Below are positions 16,740-26,013 of a stretch of 64,000 bases of DNA, piece after piece (position 1 is the first letter of the stretch; the number at the start of each line of letters is the position of its first letter). The notes beneath the pieces were generated by a model. That model searched no databases. It was not told the DNA's origin and saw nothing but the letters and a program-made list of their open reading frames with translations. Source of the DNA: Clostridiaceae bacterium (lineage in GTDB: Bacteria > Bacillota > Clostridia > Peptostreptococcales > T1SED10-28); assembly GCA_003554105.1 (NCBI GenBank), contig PWFQ01000018.1:58683-122682 (forward strand), in the 5' to 3' direction. Position numbers and translations under genes: made by a program.

Positions 16740-17234
16740 ATGGCTTCTTTTTCAGAGGAAGTTGCAAAAAAATTTAACGTTGTTCTGGAAGATTATCTGG
16801 ATACTTATTTCCAGAAAAGAGATTTAAAGGGAATTGCCTCCTATTTGGCAGAGAGCTTTTACGGATGCGGTACGGGAGTTGATGAGCAGGTATATAATAA
16901 AAACGAGGGCATGGCAATTTTCAAACGTGATTTGGAAACTGTTACGACCCCCATCCAAGCAGTTTATCGAAAAAAAGAAATGCAGATTCTCAATGAAACC
17001 ACAGCAATCTTTCAGGCTTGTATGAATGTTCGCTTTAGCGTTATGGGAGAAGAAATGGAGTTTCCAAACCTTCGAATGACCATCGTTCTTCACGAGGACG
17101 GTGATGAAATAAAGGTCGTTGCAAAACATCTTTCTCTTCCCACTGATGCCCATGAAGAAGGGGAATCTTTCCCTGTTAAAGAGGCGCAGGAGCGAAAGAA
17201 AGAGGAAATTCACACCATAGAAATCCGATTTTAA
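16740..17234 (+). CDS. SnoaL/NTF2-like domain protein, function unknown
   Basis: A 164-residue cytoplasmic protein. Its pattern (helical start with LEDYLDTYFQKRDLKGIASYL, then curved-sheet segments such as NETTAIFQACMNVRF and FPNLRMTIVLHEDG) matches the SnoaL-like/NTF2 cone fold often found as a ligand-binding module. No catalytic residues can be assigned. The last 25 residues are charged and probably flexible. GAGGGAGGG precedes the ATG. TATAAT at about 16679 with an extended TG is a likely -10. Monocistronic, ending in a clear hairpin. Confidence 0.7.
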   Translation: MASFSEEVAKKFNVVLEDYLDTYFQKRDLKGIASYLAESFYGCGTGVDEQVYNKNEGMAIFKRDLETVTTPIQAVYRKKEMQILNETTAIFQACMNVRFSVMGEEMEFPNLRMTIVLHEDGDEIKVVAKHLSLPTDAHEEGESFPVKEAQERKKEEIHTIEIRF

Positions 17235-17241
17235 TCCCATT

Positions 17242-17274
17242 AAATCCCGTAGCATCAGCTGCGGGATTTCTTTT
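17242..17274. terminator. Bidirectional terminator
   Basis: AAATCCCGTAGC and GCTGCGGGATTT form a stem with one mismatch, followed by CTTTTC. It lies between the convergent SnoaL-like and thioesterase genes and overlaps the thioesterase stop. Confidence 0.85.
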
Positions 17275-17728
17275 CTTTATGGGACCGATAGCGTTTTTCC
17301 CCTTCCAGAAAAACTTTTTTCTCTTCTTCGGTTTCGACAATCAGTCGAGGCACTTTTTCCGGTCGATTCCCTTCACCCAGGGCGACCATTGTGAAGTACC
17401 CTCGAAGAGCTCGTTCGGGGCTTCCTTCTTTGCTCAGGTCCTCCACGAAAACTTCCACGAGTACCTCCATTGAGCTGCTTCCCACATAGGTGAGCTTACC
17501 CCTGAATGTGACATAGTCGCCAATGTGAATGGGTTTCATAAACTCAAGTTCGTCCACCCTTGCTGTAACAGCATTTGTTCTTGAGTGCCGATGAGCAACA
17601 ATCCCCGCGGTATTGTCCATTAATTTCATAATTTCTCCGCCATGAACATTTCCTGCCACATTTGCCTGATTGGGTTGCATTAAATGCCCCATATTCACTT
17701 CACTTTCTCTCATTTTACGCCCGTCCAT
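17255..17728 (-). CDS. Acyl-CoA thioesterase, hotdog fold (YkhA/YciA type)
   Basis: A 157-residue hotdog thioesterase that hydrolyses acyl-CoA. The conserved segment NVHGGEIMKLMDNTAGIVAHRH (GG, then Asp in the active helix) identifies the YciA/BACH type, followed by VDELEFMKPIHIGDYV and GYFTMVALGEG. The C-terminal 15 residues are strongly basic. AAAGGATG about 9 nt before the first Met supports the start. The hbd gene is on the same strand upstream but ends in its own terminator, so co-transcription is doubtful. Confidence 0.9.
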   Translation of the reverse strand: MDGRKMRESEVNMGHLMQPNQANVAGNVHGGEIMKLMDNTAGIVAHRHSRTNAVTARVDELEFMKPIHIGDYVTFRGKLTYVGSSSMEVLVEVFVEDLSKEGSPERALRGYFTMVALGEGNRPEKVPRLIVETEEEKKVFLEGEKRYRSHKEKKSRS

Positions 17729-17811
17729 ATGTGTTCATCCTTTCCGTCCATTTTTCCCATTCATACCCTCAGGATTGTTGATTAATCCTTTCCATTCCCG
17801 GATGAAACAAA

Positions 17812-17842
17812 AAAAGAAAAGGCAGAAGCCTTTTCTCTTTTC
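17812..17842 (-). terminator. Terminator after hbd
   Basis: AAAAGAAAAGGC and GCCTTTTCTCTTTT flank a four-base loop; on the minus strand the hairpin ends in a T-rich tract. Confidence 0.75.
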
Positions 17843-17855
17843 TTTTTGAAATACA

Positions 17856-18701
17856 TCATTCGTATTTGTAAAATCCTTCACCGGTTTTTCTTCCCAGCAG
17901 GTTTCCTCTTACCATTTTACGAAGAAGAGGGTGGGGTCGATACTTGCTATCTCCAAACTCCTCATAAAGAACTTCCATTATCGCAAGACAGACATCAAGC
18001 CCTATCAGATCTCCTAAAGCAAGGGGACCGATCGGGTGGTTTGCCCCAAGCTTCATTGCCGCATCAATATCTGCCTTCGAGGCCACTCCATCTCCCAAGA
18101 CTCCCACAGCCTCGTTGACCATGGGAACAAGAATCCGGTTGACGACAAAGCCCGGGGCTTCCTCCACTTCCACCGGAGTTTTGCCGATTTCTCTTGCCAA
18201 CTCCATCACCTGCTCCTTGATCTCATCATCGGTCGCCACTCCTTTGATGACCTCTACAAGCTTCATCACCGGCACCGGGTTAAAAAAGTGCATGCCCAGC
18301 ACTTTTTCCGGACGTCCGGTCACACTGGCCACTTCAGTAATGGAAAGAGATGATGTGTTTGTTGCAAAAATGGTATGTTCCATACAAACTGCATCCAGCT
18401 CCTGAAAAATTAACTTTTTTACTTCCCGGTTTTCTGTGGCTGCTTCAATCACTAAATCGCAATCTTCCAGATCTTTGAGCTTCTCCGTATATACGATGGC
18501 TTTTAATGTTTCCTCTTTCACCTTCGCTTCCAGTTTTCCTTTTTCTACAAGTCTTGAGAGTCCTTTCTCAATGGCTCTTTGACTTTTACTCATTGAAGCT
18601 TCGGAAAGATCCCGTACAACAACTTCAAAACCCTTCATACCGAAAGCCTGACTAATTCCTGTGCCCATTACTCCGGCACCTAAAACTCCTATTTTTTCCA
18701 T
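17856..18701 (-). CDS. hbd: 3-hydroxybutyryl-CoA dehydrogenase
   Basis: A 281-residue NAD(P)-dependent dehydrogenase interconverting acetoacetyl-CoA and 3-hydroxybutyryl-CoA, at the usual family length of about 282. The Rossmann motif GVLGAGVMGTG is at residues 4-14. The catalytic His is in HFFNPVPVMKLVE near 138, with NRILVPMVNEA and GANHPIGPLALGDLIGLD in the helical C-terminal domain. The start is MEKIGV: AGGAGG lies 6 nt before this ATG, while the in-frame Met further upstream overlaps the ribosome site. In butyrate-forming Clostridia hbd usually sits with crt, bcd and etf; here it stands alone, so fermentation or fatty-acid oxidation are both possible. Confidence 0.95.
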   Translation of the reverse strand: MEKIGVLGAGVMGTGISQAFGMKGFEVVVRDLSEASMSKSQRAIEKGLSRLVEKGKLEAKVKEETLKAIVYTEKLKDLEDCDLVIEAATENREVKKLIFQELDAVCMEHTIFATNTSSLSITEVASVTGRPEKVLGMHFFNPVPVMKLVEVIKGVATDDEIKEQVMELAREIGKTPVEVEEAPGFVVNRILVPMVNEAVGVLGDGVASKADIDAAMKLGANHPIGPLALGDLIGLDVCLAIMEVLYEEFGDSKYRPHPLLRKMVRGNLLGRKTGEGFYKYE

Positions 18702-18814
18702 TCGCATCCTCCTCAATCATTTTATCCGCCAATTCTACTGTTCTTATTTCTATTCGATAAAGACCGGGAAATCTCCTCTATCTTTGATCATTTTTTCTCA
18801 AACAGAGCCTTCGC

Positions 18815-20221
18815 TCACGTTCTCAATGGCTTCTTTTCAGGATGGAGTTCCACGCGTTTCCAATGACCGAGACGGAACAGATAAATTGCCATCAACGCAG
18901 AAATCACAGTAGAAATACTGATTGCAAGCCAAACTCCCGTGGCCTGGAGATTCAGAGAAAAAGCGAGGAATAAAGCCAGTGTCACACGAATCACTAACCA
19001 GGAGATCAAAGTGATGAAAAAAGGAAATTTTGTATATCCCGCTCCCTGCATCGTTCGGGAAAGAATAATCGTTGTTGCATGAAAGGGCTCGGATAAAGCA
19101 ATAATATAGAGAAAATTACGGCCGATACGAATCACCTCGGGATTATACTCATCCAGGAAGAACCCAATCAGGGGTTCCGCAAAAATCACAAAAAGAAAGG
19201 CAAAAAACATCATAAACCCTGCCCCTACTACAACACAGCTTATTCCACTTTCCTCGGCCCTTTTTAATTTATTCGCCCCGATATTCATGCCCGAAAGAGT
19301 GGCTGCAGCAGTTCCTACTGCAAGTCCCGGCATTAAGGCATATTGATTGAGATTCGTGCCAATCACAAAAGCGGGAATCGCGGCCTCGGCATGAACGGTT
19401 CTTGCAAGAATTGCAAAAAGAATAAAGGTGGTAACGTTCCGGGTGACCCCTTGCAAAGCAGCTGGAAATCCGATTTCAATCATTCTCCGCGACAAGGCCC
19501 ATCGGGGATTGATCATATGCTCCAGCTTTACCTTCACTGCAAAACGTCCACTCATTAACGCTCCCCATCCCAATGCCGTTCCCAAAACCCGGGATAAAGC
19601 AGTTCCCAAGGCAGCTCCCATGACCCCCAGCTCCGGTACAATCCAAATTCCGAAAATGAGGAAATAATTAAAAATCACATTGGATACGTTCATGATAATA
19701 TCGATGATCAAGGGAGTTTTAGTATCCCCCGCCCCCTGGAAAATTGCTCTCCCTATAAAGTTCAGTAAGAAGAAGGGGACTGACCAGAAAAACACCACCA
19801 TATAACTGGTTGCCAACTCCAAGACCCTCTCACTGACCCCAAGAAATCCTAAAATCCATTGGTTTGTAAATAAACCCAGGGGAATCATAATCACTGAAGC
19901 CATCACTGAAAGAAAGAACGACTGCCCTGCAGATACGGAAACATTTTCATCCTCATTCCTGCCCACATAACGGGAAACCATAGCAGTGGTTCCAGTGGAA
20001 ATTGCAATAACGATCACCATAATAACCATCACCACATTTCTTCCGGCCCCTACTGCGGCAATGGCATCCACTCCCAGATTCCCGACCATTTTTATATCAA
20101 TTGTACCGATGGATACCTGGAGTAAAGACTGCAAAACAATGGGCCAAGCTAAAAAAAGTGCGTTCAAATAGAGATTTTCGTTGTTCAGCAAAAATTGCCG
20201 GCGCTTTTCCCGTTTCGTCAT
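18815..20221 (-). CDS. MATE family efflux transporter
   Basis: A 468-residue polytopic membrane protein with about twelve hydrophobic segments in two similar halves, typical of MATE cation/drug antiporters. Landmarks are the first-half segment WPIVLQSLLQVSIGTIDIKM, SRYVGRNEDENVSVSAGQ, and the second-half equivalents beginning near residue 230 (IGFPAALQGVTRNVT). The substrate and coupling ion (Na+ or H+) are unknown. I choose the ATG at 20221; the ribosome site (AAGGGG) is weak and distant, and the frame extends twelve codons further upstream. Lies ahead of hbd with a 113-nt gap and behind carB. Confidence 0.9.
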   Translation of the reverse strand: MTKREKRRQFLLNNENLYLNALFLAWPIVLQSLLQVSIGTIDIKMVGNLGVDAIAAVGAGRNVVMVIMVIVIAISTGTTAMVSRYVGRNEDENVSVSAGQSFFLSVMASVIMIPLGLFTNQWILGFLGVSERVLELATSYMVVFFWSVPFFLLNFIGRAIFQGAGDTKTPLIIDIIMNVSNVIFNYFLIFGIWIVPELGVMGAALGTALSRVLGTALGWGALMSGRFAVKVKLEHMINPRWALSRRMIEIGFPAALQGVTRNVTTFILFAILARTVHAEAAIPAFVIGTNLNQYALMPGLAVGTAAATLSGMNIGANKLKRAEESGISCVVVGAGFMMFFAFLFVIFAEPLIGFFLDEYNPEVIRIGRNFLYIIALSEPFHATTIILSRTMQGAGYTKFPFFITLISWLVIRVTLALFLAFSLNLQATGVWLAISISTVISALMAIYLFRLGHWKRVELHPEKKPLRT

Positions 20222-20304
20222 AATTAATAAAATCCCCTTGTCTTTTTTTCGTAACAACTATTTCGAAATGCTAAATAGATTTTACCACAGATCTTTTTCT
20301 TTTT

Positions 20305-23300
20305 CTATGACAAGGTTTCATGTATTTCCATCAGATTCAGTGATAATGCTTCGATGACACTTAAAATCCCTTCTGCGGTATCCATTGATGTAATACATGG
20401 AATCCCCGCTTCCACAGCGGCTCGACGAATTTTAAATCCATCCCTATTCGTCTGGTTGCCTTTGGCGGGAGTGTTAATTACCATATCCACCTTCCCGTCT
20501 CTAATGAGATCCAATACATTTTTTCTTTCTTCTCCAACTCTTCCGATTTCAACAAATGGAATCTCTTTTTCCTTCAATTTCTCTGCAGTGCCATGGGTTG
20601 CAAAGATCCTGAAGCCTTTCCCATGATACCCTTTAATTATTGGTATCGCCTCATCCTTATCCTTATCTGCAATTGTAACAAGTAAGCTTCCATCAAGGGG
20701 GACCTTAATCCCCGATGCCAGAAGTGCTTTATAGAGTGCTTTTGGATATGAGATCTCCATTCCGATGGACTCCCCTGTAGATTTCATTTCAGGTCCCAGA
20801 GAGGGTTCTACAGAAATGAGTTTCGAGAAGGAAAATACCGGTGCTTTCACACCGAAGAAGGGGATTTCATCAGCAATCCCTTCTTTGATTCCCAACTCAT
20901 GGAATGTTTCTCCCAAAGCAACCTTTGTTGCCATGGAGATCATGGGAACTCCCGTGATTTTGCTTAAAAAGGGAACCGTCCGGCTGGCCCGGGGATTTAC
21001 TTCCAGGAGAATAATCTTGTCCTTATGGATCACAAATTGAAGATTGATCAGCCCCTTAATTTCGAGAGCTCGTGAAATTTTACGCGTGCTCTGATAAAGT
21101 CCGGTTTTCATCTCATCAGAAAGGCGGAATGGTGGAACCACAGCGATACTGTCCCCCGAATGGACCCCTGCCCTCTCAACATGCTCCATGATTGCAGGGA
21201 TAAATACCTCTTTCCCGTCAGAGATGGCATCCACCTCCACCTCCATCCCTTGGAGGTATTGATCCAACAACACGGGGTGTTTTGGTGAAACAAACACTGC
21301 ATTCTTAATATACCGTTCCAACTCTTCCGCTGTATGAATGATCCCCATATTTTGTCCACCCAGAACATAGGAAGGTCGAATCATAAGGGGATATCCGATG
21401 GCTTTTCCTACATCCAGAGCTTCTGTTTGAGATTTTGCAGTTTTCCCCTGAGGCATGGGAATATCCAGAGATTCCATCAGTTGATTAAACTTGTCCCGAT
21501 CCTCAGCTAAATCAATCGATGACACGGAAGAACCAAGAATCTTCACCCCGAATTTTTCAAGTACCTCTCCAAGATTAATCGCCGTCTGTCCACCAAACTG
21601 AATAATCACACCCTCGGGATGCTCGATATCGATCACATTCAAGACATCCTCTGCTGTAAGAGGTTCAAAATACAGGCGATCCGATGAGTTATAATCGGTG
21701 CTGACCGTTTCCGGATTATTATTGATCACGATCGACTCAATTCCACACTCTCTCAATGTCCACAAAGCATGAACCGTACAGTAATCAAACTCCACACCCT
21801 GTCCAATCCGAATGGGTCCTGAACCTAGTATCAATACTTTCTTCTTCTTTGAGGGTATTGCCTCATTTTCACCTTCGTAGCTCCCGTAAAAGTAGGGGGT
21901 TTTTGCTTCAAATTCTCCTGCACAGGTATCCACCATATGATAAGAACACGCAACTCCATGCTTCTTTCGCAGTGTCCGAAAATCAGTTTCATGCATTCCC
22001 AAATAATGCGCAAGGATTGAATCCGGAAGATTCAGTGCTTTGGCTTTTTTTATAAGTTCCTTGGGAATCCGGTCAAATTCCCCCTGCCCGAAAGATTGGA
22101 TTTCCTTTTCCGTCTCAACCAGTTTTTCGATCTTTCTTAAAAAGAAGTAGTCCATACCTGTTTTCTCATGAATCCAATCAAGACTCACGCCGAGGAAAAT
22201 TCCGGCTGCGATATAAAAAATCCGCTCATCATCTCTCATCCCGATTCGTCTCAATAACTCATCTTTTCCCAGTGCAACCAACTCAGGCAAAAGAATACTT
22301 TCCCGATTCAATTCCAGAGCCCGAATCCCTTTCATCATAGCTCCTTCAAAACTTCGGTCCAGGGCCATAACCTCTCCTGTGGCCTTCATCTGGGTTCCTA
22401 GCTTTCGATCCGCCAGTTGAAATTTATCAAACGGCCATCGTGGTATTTTCACCACTACATAATCCAAACTTGGTTCAAAGGCGGAATGCCCAATTCCTGT
22501 TACAGGATTCGGAATTTCGTCCAAAGTCAGTCCCACAGCTATCTTTGCTGCAACTCGTGCAATGGGATATCCTGTAGCTTTTGAGGCAAGAGCACTGGAT
22601 CGGCTGACCCGGGGATTTACTTCGATAACAACATAGTCCATACTTTCGGGATCCAACGCAAACTGGACGTTGCATCCACCCTCCACTTTTAAAGCTCTGA
22701 TGATTTTTAGCGATGCACTCCGCAAAAGCTGATACTCTTGATTCGCTAAAGTTTGGCTTGGTGCGGCAACAATACTGTCTCCGGTATGGACTCCGACGGG
22801 ATCCACATTCTCCATGCTGCAAACCGCAATGCATGTATCGTTCTTATCCCGGATGACTTCAAACTCGATTTCTTTCCAGCCGGCAAGGCACCGTTCGACC
22901 AGAATTTGACTGACTCGACTGCTCTTTATTCCCAGCGCTGCAATGATCTCTAGCTGCTCTTTGTTTTCTGCAATTCCTCCGCCGGTGCCTCCCATGGTAT
23001 AAGCCGGTCGCACGATAAGAGGATAGCCGATTTTCTCTCCATATTCCAATGCGTCATTCAGATTCGTTACCACTTTGCTCTCTGCGATAGGCTCATCAAT
23101 GCTTCCAAGCATCCCGTTGAAAAGATCCCGATCTTCTGCCTGCTGAATTGCATCCAATTGAGTGCCTAAAAGTTTAATGTTCTCCTTCTCTAAAAATCCC
23201 TCTTCTGAAAGATCCACAGCGAGATTAAGAGCCACCTGTCCTCCTAATGTTGGAAGCAGACCGTCCGGTTGTTCCTTCCGAAGAATCTTCTTAACAAAAT

Positions 23301-23514
23301 CAGGTGTTAACGGTTCCATATATACACGGTCCGCAATTTTAGTGTCTGTCATGATTGTAGCCGGATTGGAGTTGATCAGTACCACTTCGATTCCCTCTTC
23401 TTTTAATGCCAAACAGGCCTGAGTGCCTGCATAGTCAAATTCTGCTGCCTGACCCACAACAATGGGACCGGAACCAATTACCGCAACCTTTTTAAGATTT
23501 AAATTTACAGGCAT
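20305..23514 (-). CDS. carB: Carbamoyl-phosphate synthase large subunit
   Basis: A full-length 1069-residue large subunit. It uses ammonia from the small subunit, bicarbonate and two ATP to form carbamoyl phosphate for pyrimidines and arginine. Two ATP-grasp halves are evident, with repeated openings VAVIGSGPIVVGQAAEFDYA and VLILGSGPIRIGQGVEFDYC, and repeated EVNPRVSRSSAL and EVNPRASRTVPF. The last 130 residues are the MGS allosteric domain (NTPAKG, ITSMDTAEGIL). The start overlaps the carA stop by 10 nt, indicating translational coupling. Confidence 0.98.
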   Translation of the reverse strand: MPVNLNLKKVAVIGSGPIVVGQAAEFDYAGTQACLALKEEGIEVVLINSNPATIMTDTKIADRVYMEPLTPDFVKKILRKEQPDGLLPTLGGQVALNLAVDLSEEGFLEKENIKLLGTQLDAIQQAEDRDLFNGMLGSIDEPIAESKVVTNLNDALEYGEKIGYPLIVRPAYTMGGTGGGIAENKEQLEIIAALGIKSSRVSQILVERCLAGWKEIEFEVIRDKNDTCIAVCSMENVDPVGVHTGDSIVAAPSQTLANQEYQLLRSASLKIIRALKVEGGCNVQFALDPESMDYVVIEVNPRVSRSSALASKATGYPIARVAAKIAVGLTLDEIPNPVTGIGHSAFEPSLDYVVVKIPRWPFDKFQLADRKLGTQMKATGEVMALDRSFEGAMMKGIRALELNRESILLPELVALGKDELLRRIGMRDDERIFYIAAGIFLGVSLDWIHEKTGMDYFFLRKIEKLVETEKEIQSFGQGEFDRIPKELIKKAKALNLPDSILAHYLGMHETDFRTLRKKHGVACSYHMVDTCAGEFEAKTPYFYGSYEGENEAIPSKKKKVLILGSGPIRIGQGVEFDYCTVHALWTLRECGIESIVINNNPETVSTDYNSSDRLYFEPLTAEDVLNVIDIEHPEGVIIQFGGQTAINLGEVLEKFGVKILGSSVSSIDLAEDRDKFNQLMESLDIPMPQGKTAKSQTEALDVGKAIGYPLMIRPSYVLGGQNMGIIHTAEELERYIKNAVFVSPKHPVLLDQYLQGMEVEVDAISDGKEVFIPAIMEHVERAGVHSGDSIAVVPPFRLSDEMKTGLYQSTRKISRALEIKGLINLQFVIHKDKIILLEVNPRASRTVPFLSKITGVPMISMATKVALGETFHELGIKEGIADEIPFFGVKAPVFSFSKLISVEPSLGPEMKSTGESIGMEISYPKALYKALLASGIKVPLDGSLLVTIADKDKDEAIPIIKGYHGKGFRIFATHGTAEKLKEKEIPFVEIGRVGEERKNVLDLIRDGKVDMVINTPAKGNQTNRDGFKIRRAAVEAGIPCITSMDTAEGILSVIEALSLNLMEIHETLS

Positions 23515-24596
23515 ACTTTCCCTCCTCTCTTTTGAGTCATTTCATAAAAGCGATCGAAGAGTTGATTTGAGTCCATCGGTCCCGGAGATGCTTCCGGATG
23601 ATATTGTACCGAGAATACAGGATCGTTTCGATGGCAGAGCCCTTCTATACTCCCGTCGTTTAGATTAATGTGGGTAACCATCATGTTTTTCGGTACTTTT
23701 TCAGCGTCCACAGCATAGCTATGATTCTGGGATGTAATCGTCACTTGTCCCGTCAATAAATCTTTTACCGGATGATTCCCTCCACGATGACCGAAGGGCA
23801 GTTTGACCGTTTCTCCACCATAAGCCAGTGTCAGGAGTTGATGACCGAGACAGATTCCCATGATTGGAATTTTTGATTGAATCAGGCTTTTCAGCTCATG
23901 AACCACCTCAGGTAAGTCTTTGGGATTTCCCGGGCCATTAGACAATACAATTCCCTTTGGCCCTTCGGCTAAGATCCCCAGGGCTTTTGTCTTTGCAGGG
24001 TAGACAATCATTTTAAATCCTCTCTTCTCCAATTCTTTAAGTATCCCCTCTTTAATTCCGAAATCCACTACCGCTATCGGTGCACCTGATACATTTCCCC
24101 GACAGTATGCACTTTTTGTCGTAACCGAATCGACAGGATTATTCATCTTATTAATTTTGTCCTGTATCCCCCGTTTCTTCCAGTCTGCTTTCTTAGTTTC
24201 AGGAAGAATTATTCCTCTCATGGAACCTTTTCTGCGAATGTGACGGGTTAAACTTCGGGTGTCCACGCCCTTTAACCCTGCAATGTCATGCTTGCACATA
24301 TATTCTTCCAAAGTGCCGATGGATCGATAGTTGTTAGGATGCAGACAGAACTCCTTAACAATGAGAGCTTTTACCTTCGGAACCTTTGATTCCAGATCTT
24401 CCTCATTAAATCCGTAGTTTCCGATTTCAGGATAGGTCATTACCACCATTTGGTTTGTATAGGATGGATCCGTCATCAATTCCTGATATCCGTTCATCCC
24501 GGTGTTAAAAACCACTTCACCCACCACTTCTTCCGTCTTGCCGAAATACTCGCCGGAATAGGATTTCCCATCCTCCAAAACAAGTTTCGCCTTCAT
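23505..24596 (-). CDS. carA: Carbamoyl-phosphate synthase small subunit (glutaminase)
   Basis: A 363-residue glutamine amidotransferase subunit. The N-terminal CPSase domain contains GEVVFNTGMNGYQEL and TYPEIGNYGFN. The class I amidotransferase triad is present: Cys in MGICLGHQLL (near residue 248) and His/Glu in VQYHPEASPGP (near 333). ATAAGGAGG precedes the ATG. Its leader carries a consensus promoter and a PyrR attenuator, so expression should fall when UMP or UTP is plentiful. It is organised with carB only, away from other pyr genes in this window. Confidence 0.98.
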   Translation of the reverse strand: MKAKLVLEDGKSYSGEYFGKTEEVVGEVVFNTGMNGYQELMTDPSYTNQMVVMTYPEIGNYGFNEEDLESKVPKVKALIVKEFCLHPNNYRSIGTLEEYMCKHDIAGLKGVDTRSLTRHIRRKGSMRGIILPETKKADWKKRGIQDKINKMNNPVDSVTTKSAYCRGNVSGAPIAVVDFGIKEGILKELEKRGFKMIVYPAKTKALGILAEGPKGIVLSNGPGNPKDLPEVVHELKSLIQSKIPIMGICLGHQLLTLAYGGETVKLPFGHRGGNHPVKDLLTGQVTITSQNHSYAVDAEKVPKNMMVTHINLNDGSIEGLCHRNDPVFSVQYHPEASPGPMDSNQLFDRFYEMTQKRGGKVCL

Positions 24597-24663
24597 GCCT
24601 CTTCCTCCTTATAAGAATTATCGTAAGATCCGGATCGTCATCATCACAATTTCGATCTCCCAT

Positions 24664-24702
24664 AAAAATAAGCCCTGTCCAAAGATTACGGACAAGGCTT
24701 AT
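24664..24702 (-). terminator. Attenuator terminator in the carA leader
   Basis: On the minus strand AAGCCTTGTCC and GGACAGGGCTT form the stem, followed by ATTTTTATG. It lies 68 nt before carA and inside the transcribed leader, so it must be bypassed for expression. Confidence 0.85.
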
Positions 24703-24736
24703 CGATACTTTAAGGAAATAGAATGTATATATTCTA

Positions 24737-24776
24737 TAAAAATCCTTGTTAGCCTCTCTGGACTATTTTAAAAGAT
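24737..24776 (-). promoter_or_regulatory. PyrR-binding anti-antiterminator RNA element
   Basis: The minus-strand leader contains TAGTCCAGAGAGGCTAACAA, which matches the PyrR-binding loop consensus (AGUCCNGNGAGGYU). ACAAGG just after it can pair with CCTTGT in the left arm of the downstream terminator, forming the antiterminator. PyrR with UMP would stabilise the upstream hairpin and allow termination. No pyrR gene is in the window. Confidence 0.9.
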
Positions 24777-24791
24777 CCTATGATTTCAATT

Positions 24792-24820
24792 ATCATACCA
24801 GAGCTGAATTGCTATGTCAA
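24792..24820 (-). promoter_or_regulatory. Strong sigma-A type promoter of carAB
   Basis: TTGACA (24820-24815) and TATGAT (24797-24792) on the minus strand are separated by exactly 17 bp. The start would be near 24785, just before the PyrR element. Confidence 0.88.
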
Positions 24821-24847
24821 TATATATTTATACATTGTAGCTAATAT

Positions 24848-25912
24848 TTATTTTTCCGAATATTGATCGTTTTCTACTTTTGAGAACCGGTAAATTCTTT
24901 TCGTATAATAGGAATCCTCCGGGTTGAAGAGGTTGTCCGGGAGAAATTCTGTATTCAAGGCATTGGGAAACCACTGAGGCTTAATCGCGACTCCCTGATG
25001 GGGAAAGGCCGATACCCCACCTTCCATGTTCATTCTTTTTTCAAGATCATTTCCTGTATTAATCAGAACAACGGGCTCAGTTGTTATAACCTTCAGTTCA
25101 ACCCCGGACATCTTTGATGATAAGGTTACGACCCTCTCATCGGAATCGAGAATAAAGGGATGCTCCAGTCCCTTCTCGCCGTCATTTTTCAGCTCCTCAA
25201 TTCCTGAAAACAAGGTTCTGGGAGATTGATAATCGAAAGGAGATCCATCGACATGTGTAAAAAATTTTGGATGCCTTTTCTCGTTAAGAACCAGGTACTC
25301 ATGGCTATTGATCCATAGTTCATGGTCAAGAATTGAGAGAGATTTGTCCTCATGAAAATTAAAGAACAGCTCATTTGTTACTGCAAGCGGAGTTTTTCTG
25401 TCGGTATTACCATAATATTCCACAGTAAATTCCCCTTGATGGGATAGATTGAGTCTGGCATTCATCTCGATCGTTCCCGGAAAGCCCCCCTCCATATCCG
25501 AACTCTTCAGTGAAAACTCCAATATCCCTTTTTCGATTTCATCTCCATTTTTCTCCAATCGACAGCCTTCGAAGCTCCAAACTCGCTTTGAAAACCCACA
25601 AAATCCACCGTTTAGGCAGTCTTCACCATGATTCTTATCTAAAGGATATTCGATCCCGTCAATTCTAATCATTCCTCCTGAAATTTTCTCAGCAACCCTA
25701 CCCAGGGTTTTCCCAAAGTAATTGTCCTTCCTTAAGAAATCCTTCGGATTATCAAATGAAAGGATTCTGTTTGTTCCAAGATAACTCAGTGATTGAATCG
25801 CCAGTCCATAATCAATAACCCCTAAAACCAGATCTCCTCCTATATCAAGGATGTATGAGGTCACTTCCTGGCCATCTATTCGCCCCAAACGGCTCTTTTT
25901 TAACTCCTTCAT
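24848..25912 (-). CDS. Galactose mutarotase-like protein with replaced catalytic residues
   Basis: A 354-residue protein of aldose 1-epimerase (GalM) fold and length. Landmarks are FGKTLGRVAEKI, NHGEDCLNGGFCGFSKRVW, AVTNELFFNF, VDGSPFDY, ITTEPVVLINTGN and KPQWFPNALN. At the positions where GalM enzymes have LHGG, TNHSYFN and LExQ (the two His and the general-base Glu), this protein reads LNGG, TNELFFN and IKPQ. All three key residues therefore appear changed, as does the sugar-binding Arg (EKI for NRI). It may be a binding protein, or an epimerase with altered chemistry. No sugar catabolic genes flank it. The ATG at 25912 is used; the ribosome site is weak (GAGAGGATC). Confidence 0.8.
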   Translation of the reverse strand: MKELKKSRLGRIDGQEVTSYILDIGGDLVLGVIDYGLAIQSLSYLGTNRILSFDNPKDFLRKDNYFGKTLGRVAEKISGGMIRIDGIEYPLDKNHGEDCLNGGFCGFSKRVWSFEGCRLEKNGDEIEKGILEFSLKSSDMEGGFPGTIEMNARLNLSHQGEFTVEYYGNTDRKTPLAVTNELFFNFHEDKSLSILDHELWINSHEYLVLNEKRHPKFFTHVDGSPFDYQSPRTLFSGIEELKNDGEKGLEHPFILDSDERVVTLSSKMSGVELKVITTEPVVLINTGNDLEKRMNMEGGVSAFPHQGVAIKPQWFPNALNTEFLPDNLFNPEDSYYTKRIYRFSKVENDQYSEK

Positions 25913-26013
25913 TTTATCTGATCCTCTCCTCTCAACTTCTTTAGGTGTAGCATATCAAAGCAGCTTGTTGCTATTCCCCTCATGATCGTGAAAAAACCCC
26001 CCCGCAAGGGTGC

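Noticed and set aside
25985..26010. Terminator after the LTA-synthase-like gene
   Set aside because: A short C-run opposite a G-run is present but the stem is only a few base pairs and the U-run is interrupted, so it was not listed.
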